A stretch of DNA of 64,000 bases from Mesomycoplasma ovipneumoniae (GTDB taxonomy: Bacteria; Bacillota_I; Bacilli_A; Mycoplasmatales; Metamycoplasmataceae): positions 496,001 to 560,000 of the forward strand of contig NZ_CP146005.1 of the NCBI RefSeq assembly GCF_038095995.1, given 5' to 3'. Numbering within the stretch: position 1 is the stretch's first letter; the number at the start of each line of letters is the position of its first letter. The notes under the pieces were generated by a model, which ran no database searches, was not told where the DNA came from, and saw only the letters and a program-made list of their open reading frames with translations. Of this stretch, positions 19,951-33,040 are shown in pieces. The position numbers and the translations under genes are program-made.

Positions 19951-22848
19951 ATGAGTACAATCACTAAAAAACTACTAACTAAAAAAAATATTTTTCTTTT
20001 AGGGCTAAGTACTATTGCTGGTGGAGCAATTATTGCCGTTCCGCTAGTTGTTTTTGCAAATTTAGAACTAAAAAACCCGCGAATTGATGTGCAAAACCAA
20101 GCAAAATCAATTTCTTTCATTAGTATAAAGGATAAATATTTAAATGCTAATTCAGACTATTTAGATCTAAAAAAGAAACTTTTGAACGACGATAATACCA
20201 AAAAAACTGACATTGATTTAACAGATTTTTTTGATTTTTACCAGACAAATAACTCTAGCATTCCCGTTAATTTTTCAACCGATCATAATTGAAAACCTTT
20301 CAAACTGGAAATTTTTGATATCAAACCTGATGATAATGAGCAAACATTCGAAGTTTACTGGCGAGTTTCACAAAAATTAGCCGATGGTAAAACAGCAACT
20401 TCTGACTTATTTAAACAAAAAGTTGCTTATAATTATGTTCCAGATTATTCGCTTTCTAATTTTTCAACTTATTCAGAAGACCAACTCAAAAAATTAAGAC
20501 CTTACACAAATAGTGAGGTTAATTTTTCTTTTAAAAAAGAATTGACAAAGCTAATTTCAGTTGAAGATTTTCAAAAAGAAGTTAATAGCGCAAAAAATGA
20601 CACTGAAGCTAGAGAAATTATTAACAAATACTTTAACCTTGATGAGACAATTTCACAAATTTTTAGCAATAAAAGTTTTTACTTTGAATCTGAAAGTGGT
20701 ATTCAAAAGCCTCGCTATGATATAAATTTGGTAAAAGATCAAATTATAACTGATCGATATTTAGTAAAAACAGCAATGCCTGGGATTTATAAATTGACCT
20801 TTGTTGCCCAGTTTTCTTCTGATTTTTCAAAGGAAATTGCCGCTGATTTTAACAAGGATTCCAAATTTTTCGTTACTACTCAACTCGATTTAAGTAATTC
20901 TTTCCTTGATAATTCAATTAGTGATGATATTGTTTTAAGCGAATTTTCTGACAGTGATTATTTTGCAATAAATAATTTTAGCCAAAATAATTCAACTTTA
21001 ATTACAGGGTGAGATTTTCTAAATTACTATAATAATGAAATTTTTGCAACCAAAGAAAAACGCGCTGATTTTCTTAATTCACTTATTGAAAAAATTGTAA
21101 AAACACCACTAATATCAAAAATTAGATTCCAAAATAACCTAGCAAATTTAAATTTTAACCAAATTTCAAAATTTTTAGATCTTCAAATAAAACTAGATAC
21201 TGAACAAGTTAATTTAGATTTTAAAGATAACAGTGTTGTTGCACAAATTAATGGCGATATTGTTGTAAAAGATAAGAGAAACGATAAAATTGTTGCTACA
21301 AAAAAATTTTCACAAAGTATTAAAAATTTTGAAATATTAGCTCAAAATGATCCTGATTTTGCGACTTCAGTTAATAAAAGCAGTTTGACTATTGAACCAA
21401 AAGTCCAAGAATTTGTTAGAAAAGAAAATCAACAAGGAATTCCAAAAGAGGAATTATTAGCACTAATTGAGTCAAATAATTTTGATAAATTAAAGAAAGT
21501 TCTTCAAAATTCTCGCTATTATGGCTTTAGATTTGATGAAAGTCAACTAAAATCAATGGTTGATAGTTATAATTTACCAACTGTTGAAGATTTAGTTAAA
21601 AATTCAAATGTTGATGATGCAGCTTCTAAAGGAATAACATCGATTTTTTCTAATTATTTTAATAGTGATGAGAAAATTTCACAATTTTTGTCATTTTTAT
21701 CAAAACAAGACATTAGTTTTGTCGCAAAATATTGGTTTGATTATCTTAAACATTTTAAATTAATAGAAGATAAAGCAAACTGACCAGAAAATTCTAATAG
21801 TAATGAATTATTTAAAAAATTAAGTGAAATTAAAATTAAGCCTACAAAACAACCGCGTGGTCAAATTGGTGATGAAGCTGGTGACCCAACAGTTTGACTT
21901 TTTTCATTTAACTATGGTTTTTTAGATTTAAATAAACCCCTTGAAAATGGTTTTTATATTAGTAATGAGCTTAAAAATACTCTTAATTTGATGAAAACAA
22001 ATTCATCTTTTAGTCCTGAATATTTTATAAAACAGATTGAATTACAATCAAATAAAATCACTAAACCTGATTTTTCAAGCACAGAAAATAAAAATAATAT
22101 TGAAAATCTTACCGATTTTCTTGCAGCTTTTTATTCATTAGCTTATTCAAAACAAAAGAGCCAAAAACTTTTTACAGGTAATTTTGGTAAGGATTTTAAT
22201 TATAAAATTCAATTTAGTCTGGAACCTAATTTAACAAATGTTGATGCTTTAGAAAAATCAAAAACTGAAAATTTAAAAGTAAAATATTGATACAATATTG
22301 GTCCAGTTGATAAAAACGGTGATCTAGTTAGCGTTATTTATCAAACAAAAAAATCAGAAATTGAACTAAAAATCAACCCTGATAATAAACTTTTAAGTGA
22401 TGAAGTTGATAAATTAGATGAAATTGTCTCAACTTTTTCACCAAATTCGCAAATTGTTTTCTTAACCAAGAAAGATTTTGAGGATTTTGAATCTCAAATC
22501 AAAGTTGCCATCTCAAAATCAAAGGAAAACGAGCCAGTATCTGTTGATAAACAAGTCGAAAAACTGCCTTTTAGTAGTTATTTAACCTTTGAACACAAAG
22601 ATATAGATTTAGGCTTTTATGCAATAAAAAAAGCAAAACCGAGTCAAACAACAGGCACAGTAGAAACATCAATGCAAACTAACGACGTTGATACTACCGG
22701 TATACTTGAGAAAATTACTAACCCGGCTAGCCCAGTTCAACACAATTTATTTTTATATCTTTATGATAAAAAAAATCCTAAAAATTTCTCAAGTCAGCCT
22801 ATCCGCGTTATTATCATGGAGCATACAAGCTCTCTATTATTAAAATAA
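19951..22848 (+). CDS. P97-family adhesin paralog
   Basis: A 965-residue surface protein in one frame with TGA as Trp. The N-terminal anchor or signal helix (FLLGLSTIAGGAIIAVPLVV, about residues 14-33) follows a Lys-rich start. The region about residues 108-150 (LEIFDIKPDDNEQTFEVYW, QKLADGKTATSDLFKQKVAY) closely follows the P97 cilium adhesin pattern (EIIPDD...F.V.FQ..QKL..G..A.SD...Q.V.). The AAKPE-type R1 repeats that bind cilia in P97 are absent. In M. hyopneumoniae such proteins are cleaved and shown on the cell surface; that is not testable here. I chose ATG 19951 for its TAGGAGG site. The gene precedes a P102-like gene by 22 nt, the usual two-gene arrangement. Confidence 0.85.
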
Positions 22849-22870
22849 TAAGCTTATAAAGGGAATTATT

Positions 22871-25801
22871 ATGAAAAAACTTAAATTAAATCATATAATT
22901 TTTGCAATTATTGGAGTTAGCTCGGTCGTTAGTATTTCTGCCAGTGTTCCGTATTTAATCTCCTTACAGTCAAAAAATTATAATTCAAAATTATCGGAAT
23001 TTGACGAAAAACTAGCTAATGCTACAAATCTAAATGTTAATTCCGAATTTAACACTACTGAATTTGATAGCTTAGTTGCTAATTTAAAACTAAAGTCAAA
23101 ATTTGCTAAAAAATTAAGTGCTTCTGATGCGCTAAATTTGCATTTTGATACTGCATATAATTTTGACTTAAATAATGCAATTGATTTTAGCCAAATTAGT
23201 CAAAAATATCCAGATTTCAATTTCAGATTGGTTGTTCCAAAGAGCCAATCAGAAGTAAAAATTGAGTCAAATAAAATAAAAAACCTTGCCGTTAATATTT
23301 CAAATTCGAGTAAAAGTATAAATTATACAGCAAGTTTTGACTTAGATTTTTCAGATCAAGATAAATCCTTGAATTTTTCAGCCCAAAATTTAAGCGCATC
23401 AATTAGTCTTCTAAATCAACAATTTTTAGAAGGAAAAACTGCGACCGAAATTGCAATTTTGTTTTATAATGAATTTAAGGAAAATTTTGAAAAAACAAAA
23501 AATTCAAGTTCAGCACTGTTTGCAACATTTTCTAAATTTGGTGGAATTTCTTTTAGTATAAATTCTGAACCGGTTTTTGTTTTTCCTTCCAATTTTGAAA
23601 TAAAACCTGAATTGCAACAAGAAAAATTAAATTTTACAAATATTGATGATGTTAATAATAAAATTGACTTAGCATTAAGTTTAGTTGATAAAAAAACACA
23701 AAAAAGTAGCAAATTAACACTTAACTTTGTCGATATACCTAAGAAAACCGACCAAAAAAAATCTTCTGAATTATTAAAAATTTTTAAAAAAAATTATAAA
23801 TTTAACTCAGCAATTTCTAAACATTTAGCACAAAATAAGCTTAGTGTATCAGAATATTTTGCCCAAAACCCTCAAAATTTAGATCTTGAACAGTTTAATT
23901 CTTGATTTACTTCAAATTCAAATGAAAATGAAAATGAAACATTTCTAGAAGATATTAAAGATTTAATCCCTAATTTTAGCCCAAAAAGTATCACTTTTTC
24001 AGTAAAAGAAAACAAAAATGACCCTAAAAATTCTAATATTGTCAATGTTGGACTAAATATTGAAGGTAATTTTAGTGATGAAACATTACTTCCTTTAGGT
24101 CTAAAACTTGGCGAAAATAATACCTATACTTTCAATTTTGAACTAGAATTTGATGCAAACGAGGAAATTTATGGCGCATATTTTAAAAACGCAATCGAGA
24201 GTTTTGACCAACAAGGATCACAAGATATTGACAATTTAAGCTTTGAAATCAAGAAAAATTTGCCAATTACAGTTTTTGCTTCAACAATTGATGATAAAAT
24301 CAGACCTTTTTTAAATAGAACTTACGATATAAAAGATATAACAACCCAGCTAGCCCCTTTTTTCGATGCTCTTAATTTTTTTGCAACAAAAAGTAACAAA
24401 ATTACTCAAACCCCAATAGTTTCAAACACTGAACAGGACGCTGAACAGAGAACTGAACAGACCACTGATAGCTCAGATGCTTCTACAACTGTTGATACAA
24501 ATGTTAGTGCTTTACCGACCTTATTCCAAGATACAGAAGAATCAACTCCTGCCCCTTCTCCAACCCCTCACGCTTCTTCAAGTGAAGAGTCAACTACTCC
24601 AACTCCAACTCCAGCTCCAAATACAACTACCCCTCCAAGTGATCAATCTTTAGGTGATTACCTAAGAAAACTTCTTGGAAATCTTGAAAAATCTAATCTT
24701 CCTGAGGGCACTTCTATTTCTATTTCTGCAAATCATCAAGATGAAACCTATGAAATAAATCTTAAGATTAAAACTCCTAATGGAATTGAAAGAAATTTAA
24801 CAGTTGAAGTTGATGATGTAAATAAAGATAATAAACTTTATAAATCTTTTTCTGATACCGTAAAAACACACCTATTTTTAGATTGAAAAACTAATATTGA
24901 AACAGAAGAACAATATTTAGAAGATGGCCAAAAACAGCAAGTTTTAAAATCAATTTCAGCTGTTAATAATCCAAATTTAAGGTTTAATGCAAACGAAGCG
25001 CCTTCAAAAATATCAAAAGAAAAAGTACATATAGATGAACAGGAACAAGGCATTTATCTAGCTGAAGGTGGCATTTCCTTGCACAAAACTGTAAATAACA
25101 ATACAGATCTAAAATTAAAAGACGGCGTTTCCTTCCTTTATGCTTTTAAACCAAAAAAATTGCCTAAGATAGATTTACTCCAATATTTTTTACTAAAAAC
25201 AGGTGAAGAAGAAAAAGATTTTAACTTAGTTATTGAAAAGCAATATAAAGTGGACGATGTTTTTAAAATTGGTGCTGATTTTGTCCCTAAGCCGCCGGCT
25301 AAATTTCTTCGTGAGAATAGTGATGGATTTCTAACAACCGATAAAGAAGGATTTCAATCAACATATAATGGTGAAATTATAGTTGCAATTCATAAGAGTA
25401 CTATGAAAACTGTAATAGGAATCAACCCAAAAAATCCTCACAATGATTTTCATGATTTTCTTAATAATTCTAGATCCACTATTATTTTAGGCGTGGATGT
25501 TCAAAAAAAATCTAATAATAAATCAGTTATGAACATTAAGTTTTATTCTACCGAATCTGATGATGCTAAAAAACCGATTTTTACCTGAAGCCGCGATATA
25601 CCAGAAGGTGCAAAATTAAATTTTGAAAAAGGTTTTACTTTTGGAACTACCAAATCACAACTTCAAGAACAAATTGACAAACTACCTTGAGGAAGATCTG
25701 AAACTGGAATCACCTTTAAAGGTTTTGTTTTATTTGACACGCCTCAAACTGAAGAAGAATATAATAAACTTTTTGAAAAATTTAGATCCGAATATGTCTA
25801 A
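22871..25801 (+). CDS. P102-family surface protein paralog
   Basis: A 976-residue protein beginning MKKLKLNHIIFAIIGVSSVV, with an N-terminal hydrophobic anchor (residues 8-30) and no lipobox Cys. Tandem with the P97-like gene, as P102 homologs usually are. The body is rich in Asn, Ser, Lys and Phe. A Glu/Gln/Thr then Pro/Thr/Ser-rich segment (about residues 517-600, with EESTTPTPTPAPNTTTPP) looks like an exposed linker. Shine-Dalgarno AAGGGAA precedes ATG 22871. P102 relatives in M. hyopneumoniae bind plasminogen or fibronectin. I assign the family from operon context, size and composition rather than from a signature motif. Confidence 0.7.
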
Positions 25802-25812
25802 TCACAAATTTT

Positions 25813-25854
25813 AATTATAAAAAAGCCTCGTTTTTACGAGGCTTTTTTATAATT
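25813..25854 (+). terminator. Terminator of the P97/P102-like operon
   Basis: Long symmetrical hairpin AATTATAAAAAAGCCTCG / CGAGGCTTTTTTATAATT with loop TTTTTA, starting 11 nt after the stop. T-rich on both strands, so it can be bidirectional. Confidence 0.92.
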
Positions 25855-25876
25855 ATGCAACAAAAATTAAGGCCTA

Positions 25877-26302
25877 CCCGAGTTTCCCAGTTTCATAAGG
25901 TAATTTTAAAAAAGTATCCGGTTTTAGGGACTTTTTTAAGTTTTTTGGTAAAAGTTGGTTACAATTTTATTAGTGATTTATTAAGATATCAAAGTAAAAA
26001 TCATATCTATTTCAAATGTTTGGATCGCTAGGGACACCATCGTGTTTTTTAAATATAATTTGCTGATCTAAAGTGTTAAATTCAACCCTTTGTCTTAATT
26101 TTTGCAACATCGATACTAAACCAACTTAGTTAATTTTTGTTTTTTCATAATTTATAATTATACCATAAAATTACTTAAAATGCTACCAAATGCTACTTAT
26201 AAAATTAAGGTTTTACATTAAAAAAACACCGATTTACGGGTGTTTCTTCATATTTATATTCACTAAAAAGTGAATTTTTGTCTTAAAACTGGGAAACTCG
26301 GG
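25877..26302 (-). mobile_element. 426-bp MITE-like derivative of the IS1634-type element, copy B
   Basis: Same length (426 bp), ends and internal deletion junction as the copy at 15762-16187, in the opposite orientation. Perfect 14-bp target duplication AAAATTAAGGCCTA (25863-25876 and 26303-26316). The shared deletion with different duplications means an already deleted element moved, using transposase supplied by an intact IS. Confidence 0.92.
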
Positions 26303-26310
26303 AAAATTAA

Positions 26311-26382
26311 GGCCTAGAACTAAATGAATTAACAGAAAAATTAACAAAAGTTGAACAATCAAAAATCATAGATAAAAATTAA
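26311..26382 (+). pseudogene. Short gene-end remnant split by the MITE
   Basis: An open stretch reads GLELNELTEKLTKVEQSK and then IIDKN to a TAA at 26380; upstream it is closed by a stop just before the MITE target. A similar sequence (LEKINKSGAAKMIDKN-stop) lies at about 41233-41280, and the following about 35 nt are also alike. Two decayed 3' ends of related genes are the likeliest reading. Family unknown. Confidence 0.3.
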
Positions 26383-26449
26383 TGTCTGAATTTCTTCTAC
26401 TAATTTTCAGAAAAAATAATTATCTAAGTTTTTTTAAACTTATTTAGTG

Positions 26450-26455
26450 TATAAT
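26450..26455 (+). promoter_or_regulatory. -10 box upstream of the SGNH-lipase gene
   Basis: TATAAT 99 nt before ATG 26554. No clear -35. The gene's ribosome site is atypical (AAGAAGCGGGG, 26535-26546 region). Confidence 0.5.
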
Positions 26456-26553
26456 TTAATTTTATTTTCTAGTTTGCTCCTTAACTAATTGGACCAATCT
26501 AATCGATTTTTATTAAAAAAATCTAGAAAAACAAAAAGAAGCGGGGTAAAATA

Positions 26554-29500
26554 ATGAAAAAAAGTATCTCAAAACCTGATTTTTCTAAAGCATTCAAAAT
26601 ATTTTTGAGTTTTAGCACCTTATCTTTAACTATTTCTGGAATTACTTTAATTGGTATAAAAAATCGCGATAAAACCGATCAAATTAACATACCAATTACC
26701 CACTCAGTCCAAGAAACTGAAGAGCTTTTGGATAAAATTAATTATTTATCATTAGGTGATTCAATTTCTGCTGGTTTTAACTGGGATTATTCTTTTGATG
26801 TTAGAGGTATGCTTGATGAAAATAATCAAGTAAAAGGACTTTCGTATCCTGCCTTTTTTGCTAATTTTATTCAGAAAGTTAATCCAAACGCCCTTAAATC
26901 GTTCGATAATTTGGCACTTTCTTGAACAACAGTCACAGATTGACTATATTTACTCAATCCTGAAAATGAAAAATACAAAAATTCAGACAAAACACATTTT
27001 CGTTTCAATTATCATCTAGACAAAAAATTAAATTCGCCATATGGAAAGCAAATTCGTGAAGTTTTTGATGACTTTTCGGCAACAAGTTTTCCAAAACTCC
27101 ACAAAAAAATCCAAGATTCAAATTTAATAACTCTTTCATTAGGAGCAAATGATTTAATTGAGTCTATTGATTTTCGTGTAATTGCAAAACCATTGCAAAA
27201 ACTTGCCACAAAAGCTGAGGCAAGTTTTGAATTTATGCAAAATATTGAACTAGCTTACCAAAAAATTTACAGAAATTTGCTAGCCTTAGTTGAAAATTTG
27301 CGCAAAATCAACCCTAATGTTCGAATCGTTTTAGTCGGTTATAATTCCTTGACATCAAATATTGTTAAATTTTTTGAAAAATTACTAACAAATGAAATAG
27401 GTTTGCCCGAAAATTACGCTAATTTAGCAATAAAACGACTAAATTCAACAATTAAACAGGTTGCCAAAGTTCAAAAAGTTCAATATGTTGACTTGTATAA
27501 TGAAAAAATTTGACAAGAAAATCCAACTGAGTTTGCAACAAAAGAATTAGATATTCACCCTTCGACAAAAGGTTATAAAAAAATGGCCCAAGACCTCTTG
27601 TTCAAACTTGCTTTGGAACAAGATATTTTATTTAAAAACGAAGAACACAAAAAATTAGGCTGAGATAAGGATTATATCGAAAAAGATTTAAATAATTACC
27701 GTCGTACTTTAAATATAGCATCAAATTCACAAATTCTTGAGGCCTTAAGTCTTGAAGGCTCAACTGATAAGTTTATTTCTGAGACCTCTAAGATTGAAGA
27801 AAGAACGACTGCAGATATTCAAAAAACTGAAAAATCACCGCTTGAAAATTTTGTAAATGTTATATTAAATAATAATTTTGGTGATTTTTTAAGCCGTTTT
27901 GTCCAGTTAGGACTCCAAAATAATCCAGGCGTGCAAAAAACTTTAACTGATTTTTGAAAGGAAAATCAAAAAGCTGGCGCTTCTTTTGCCCAAATTTTGC
28001 AAAAAATTTTCTCAAGTGGCTTTTTTAGTCAAATAATTACGCGCTTTCAGACTTATGTTCAAAATATTATTGACACCCAAGACTGACAAAAGGCAACAAT
28101 TTCTGATTTAGTTAATCAAATTTTTGCCGGCTTTAATGAAAAACAGATAATTGATGTTTTAAATACTGTTGTAACTTCTGAATTTGCTAGCGAAAATCCT
28201 GAAAAAACTAAAGAACTAATTTTTGCTTCTATTTTTGGCCAAAGTTTAGTTCAGGATCTTATAATTAATAATATTATCAAACTTGATGTTGCATATAAAG
28301 ATAATTTAAAGGTAGTTTTTACTTTTGACTCAATTAGAAAATTATTTACAAAAATAATTACTGATTTTCAGCTTCGCACAAAAGACTATAAAAATTCTGC
28401 CAGTTTTCAGCAAATAATCCAAACTTACCTTGAAAATCCTCAAAATGACGCGGATAATGTTAGTTTTATCCGTAATTTTATCTCTGAAACACTAAAACAT
28501 CATGAGTCTGTTAAGGTTCTAGTTGGAATTATTAACGATAATTTTAATTTTAATTTGTCTAAAGATGATCAAGATTCGCTCACTGATCTTTTAGTTTCGC
28601 TTGCTGATGTTATTGTCCGAACAAATGTCTGAACCAAATTGAATGATATTGCTGCTAAAAACTTTTTAGAAGTTATTAAGAAATCTGATTATAAAAATAT
28701 TGAGAGCATTTCATCAATTTTTGCTGACCAAATTTATACAAATTACACATCTTTTTTTAAAGATTCCAAAAATTTACTTGATTTATTTCATGAACTTTTA
28801 AGTTTTGAGCTAAGCAATAATCAAATTGAATCACTTAAAAAATTACTTAATAAATTTTACCCAATTTTAACAAAATTTGACCTAAGCAACTTTATTGATA
28901 CTTCTTCGCCAAATTATGCTAGTTTTTCCTTTCTTTTTGATTCGGTCAAAGATTTTTTAGTTTCAAATTCATTCAAACCTTTATCAGATATTGTAAATTC
29001 TGCAATTAATGATTTTTTGATAAATAAAAGCCAATATAAGCGAATTGATGATTTAAATCGTTTTGGTTTTCAGTTTTTAGCTAATAATTTGCCAAAACTT
29101 GAGGAAAATATTTACGATTTCCTTGCAAAAAATGTTAAAAATGAAGAGTTTTTAACTAGTCTAATTAATTTAATTAGCAATTCGCTAAGTGAGCAAGGTC
29201 TAAAACCTACATCGGTTAAAACTTTTTCGGAAATTATTAGGCTAATTTTTGAGGATTTTTACGCTAAATATCAAATTTGAAAAGATGATAAAACAAGTCC
29301 AACTAACAACTTAATTTTTGCTTTTGTCAAAGGCGCAATAAATACTTTTGAAACCTTTACAAAATCAAATTTTAGCCAGTATGACTCACTTAAAACTAAC
29401 CTTGAATCGGCAAGAAAAGCAAATAATGAATCAGAAATTCAAGAATATTCAGCAAAAATCGCACTTCTTGACCAACAACTTTCATTTCAAAATTTTTCTA

Positions 29501-32500
29501 GTTATTTTCTAAATAATTTTTTTAGCCAGGAGCAAATTTATAAACTTTTAAAAAGTCTTGCTAGCCTTGATTTTAAAAGCAAAATTTCAACTCAAGATCT
29601 GCTTTTATTTTTCAAAAACCTTTTTGATCAATCATTTTTACATAAACAGTTAATCGAAAAATTAAACCAAAATAGTTTTTTTAACAAAGAAAAAATTCAA
29701 AAACCACTTTTAAATATTTTATCTAGCTTCTTTGAATCTTCAGAAGTTGAAGCATTACTTTCAAAACTTATTGATTACTTTTTTGACGATAAAAAGTTTG
29801 AAGAAAACCCTGATTTTAGTTCGTTAATTCAGAATTTTATTACACAAAACTCTGAATTAATTGAAAAAGTTTTTACACTTTTTTTAGGAAATACAACAAC
29901 TTGAGAATCAATTTCTCAATTTTTACGGGCAATTTTGGATGAATATAAACTAAATTTAAAACCAGAATCTGTTAATACAATTTTAGAACTTGTTCGTGAT
30001 TTTTTGACAAAACTAAAGGATTCAATTCTAAGTATTCAAAAAGAAACAACAATTCAACCGCCGTTAACAATAAAATCAATAATTACTATTATTCTTGATG
30101 CAATTTCTAATAATCCAACCCCTAATAAATCGGTTATTGAGACTTTATTTGATAGTTTTAGTGTTGATATTGCAAATAATTATTATTCTTCAGAGGCAAC
30201 AAGCAAACAAAATCAAAGTAATCTTAATCAACAAAAAATTTCTTCATTAATTGCCGAAGTAATGAAAACTCAGCCTATTTCAGAACAAATTAAATCAAGT
30301 TTATCGAGCATTCCAGATGAATATCGTGAAGATATTGCTCCAATTTTTGATTCATTTTTACAATCTGATGGACTTAAAGATTTATTTAATTCCTATTTTA
30401 AAATAGTTGCAAAAGCAAAAATTAATAAGCCATTGAATAATTTATCGTTAATTAAGTCTTTATTTGAAAAGCAATATTTTAATAAAATTATCGGTGAATT
30501 TATTGTTCAATTAGACGAAAAAAAGAATAATCTAATAGGCAATTTTACAAAACTATCAGAAAAAATTTTTAAAACTGAATTTGAACAGACAGAATTTGAA
30601 TCTTTTTTCAAGTTAATTAAGAAAATAATTAAAAATAATATTGATAGTTATTACGCCAATGAGCCAGAATCAATAGATATTTTTTCAGATCAACCTCAGC
30701 AAATAAATGTAAGTCAAGATATTTCTGATTTTGAAATTAAAGCTCAACCATTTAGCGATTCTGGTTCTGAGCAACAATCTCCAACTTCATCTTCAACAGA
30801 AACACAAAACCAAAATTCAGTCAAAAAGACAGCAAATTATTCAAAAGAAAATGCTTTTTTAACAAAAATTATAACTGTTTTGACTAAATTAACTAGCGGT
30901 CAGTTTTCTACTTCAAATTTGAATTCATTATTAGAAACCGAGATTGCAAATGAAGAGTTTATCGTTGAACTAGTCAAGCAAATTGGAACAGTTTATAGTG
31001 AAATTGAAGAGTCAGAAAAAAATAATATTTGAGATATATTGACCAAAATTTTTAAATCTAAATTTTTCAAAGAAAAAATCGACCTATTAAGCGTTGGAAA
31101 TATTTCCAGTTTTTCAATCTTTAGCGGTCTGTCAGAAGAAACCAAGAAAAAAATTGAGCCAACATTTAAAAGTTTGTTGTTAGAATTTTTACCAAATTCT
31201 GCAAACAAACTTTTTATTTTTCGAATTTTAGACTATATAAATAAAAATCAACAATCATTTAAAGATGTAAAAACATTTTCAGCAATCTTAACTAAATTTT
31301 TAGGCGATGATAAAAGTAATAAAACTACCGATCAAAGCCAGAGTTCGCAAAAGCAAACTAATAGCCAATTTTTGAAGGCCTATTTGTGACATGTGCTTGA
31401 TTTTTTAGTAAAAAATGATGGATTTTTAGATATAGCCGTTGATATAATTGCCTCATATTTAAACTTAAATTTAGACAGCAGCAACCCAAATTTAACTAAT
31501 AAAGTTCAAAAACCAAGAGAGATTCCTAAAACTTTTTTAAAAGAATTTATTGGTCTTGGCTTTGATAATCCTTTAATTTCTGATATTTTAGATCAAATGT
31601 TAAATGCAGTTAAAACTTTAGATTCAAGTAAAGAAGCATCTAGCTTTTTCAGTGCTATTTTTAGTAAATTAGATTTTGCAAAATTAATTAATCTTGATTT
31701 AGTGGTCAAAATTGAACCAAAAATTAGCGTCGATGACTCAACAGGTCCAAGTCAAAAGGAACAAAAAGAACTAATTGATGAAAAAAATTTAACATTAAAC
31801 ACACCAACTGGACAAAAAATATCAACTAAAACACTCGCTGATTTCTTTGATTTAATATTTTTAGCCTCACCGGACTGAGATAAGACAAAGGAAAATCACG
31901 CTTCGCCAATTTTAAAAGAATTAAATCATATAACTTATACTGGAATTTCTTTTCAGGATCTTTTTACATCAAATAAAAAAGATCCTCAGCTTGAAGCAAT
32001 TTCAAAATTATTTTATAGAATTTGATACTCTGAGGGCACAAGTTCTAATAGAATATCAATCAGCAATTTTAAAAATTCATCAAAAGGAAGACTCCTTTAT
32101 AGACTGGCGCTAATCCTTCTTTTTTATACTTATGAATCTAGGATTTCTAAAGATTGGTTTAGAGACCAATTATTTTATGGTAGTTTTTTTTCGTCCTGGA
32201 AGGCTTCTGAAATAATACGCGCCTCATTGCACAATGGAAACCAATCTAAAGTAAGCAATTCGAGGGATAATGAATACAAAAAATTTATTAATGACATAAT
32301 AGGGAACCCTGCCGAATCCAAAAGTTGATGAGGGGGAACGAATTGATATACTCCTTCCAACGTAAAGCTAAATGACATGATTACAATGATTTATTATAAC
32401 GCTAACGATAATCGATTTTTTAGCCGCACAAAGCAACCTAAATTAAAAGACCAAATTTTGCAACAAATCCATGATGGAACTTATCCTGATAATTATACAG

Positions 32501-32514
32501 ACCCTAAAAAATAA
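26554..32514 (+). CDS. Giant SGNH/GDSL-lipase surface protein (1986 aa)
   Basis: One continuous frame of 1987 codons with TGA as Trp. An N-terminal hydrophobic anchor (residues about 15-34) precedes an SGNH hydrolase domain: block I YLSLGDSISAGF (nucleophile Ser about 70), block III SLGANDL (about 197-203) and block V DIHPSTKGY (Asp/His about 333-336), so the catalytic set is complete. From about residue 400 to the end there are some 1500 residues of repeating, mostly helical, Phe/Leu/Lys-rich sequence with recurring phrases such as FSKLTDFL-like blocks, and a Gln/Ser/Thr-rich linker near residues 1400-1430. Lipolytic or esterolytic activity at the cell surface is probable. The giant C-terminal part is unassigned and could be structural or adhesive. 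Confidence 0.85.
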
Positions 32515-33040
32515 TATATTAGTTGAATAAAACTTTCATTAACGAGGTTTTTTCTATCAAAAAGTTTACGAATATTTTTCTATCTTCAAGTCATTTTTTA
32601 TTATAGTTACGAGGAAATCCACTACTTGAATTTTTTCATCAAAATTTTGTCAAAATTAGAAGAATCCTTCTAAAATCGATTGTTTTTCTCACTAAGTTTA
32701 TAATTTCTTTCGAAAATTTAGTTTTCAAAACAAAAAATTTAGTAAACAATTAGTTTTGTTTTTTAAGTGGTTGAGAGTAGATATTAATTTACTTTTTAGA
32801 AAATCCTAAAAATTTCCTAAAAAGCCAAAGCAATTCTAGCAAACCTAAGAATCTAAGCAAAAACCGCCTAAATTATAGCTAAAATTACAAATGTTTTAAG
32901 AATTTATAATAAATTTAAGTTAAAACTTAAAAACAATAATTAAAGCTAATTTACTAATAAGAAAACATTATTTGATATTTTAAAAATTGTATCGGTATAA
33001 AATAATAATATCGAGTAAATTTATGGTATAATTTCACAAA
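32515..33040. other. 526-bp non-coding gap
   Basis: No ORF of note and no repeat copy. A weak inverted repeat TTAGAAG/CTTCTAA (about 32657-32674) with T-rich sequence downstream could end the lipase transcript. The right end holds the promoter for the next operon. Confidence 0.5.
33027..33032 (+). promoter_or_regulatory. -10 box of the HAD-nadD-MTAN operon, near-leaderless
   Basis: TATAAT ends 8 nt before ATG 33041, and there is no Shine-Dalgarno. The transcript would start at or within a base or two of the ATG, so the first gene is probably translated from a leaderless message. Confidence 0.7.

Noticed and set aside
26554..32514. Apparent set of several hypothetical genes
   Set aside because: The pieces share one frame and are separated only by TGA. 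Together they make one 1986-residue protein.
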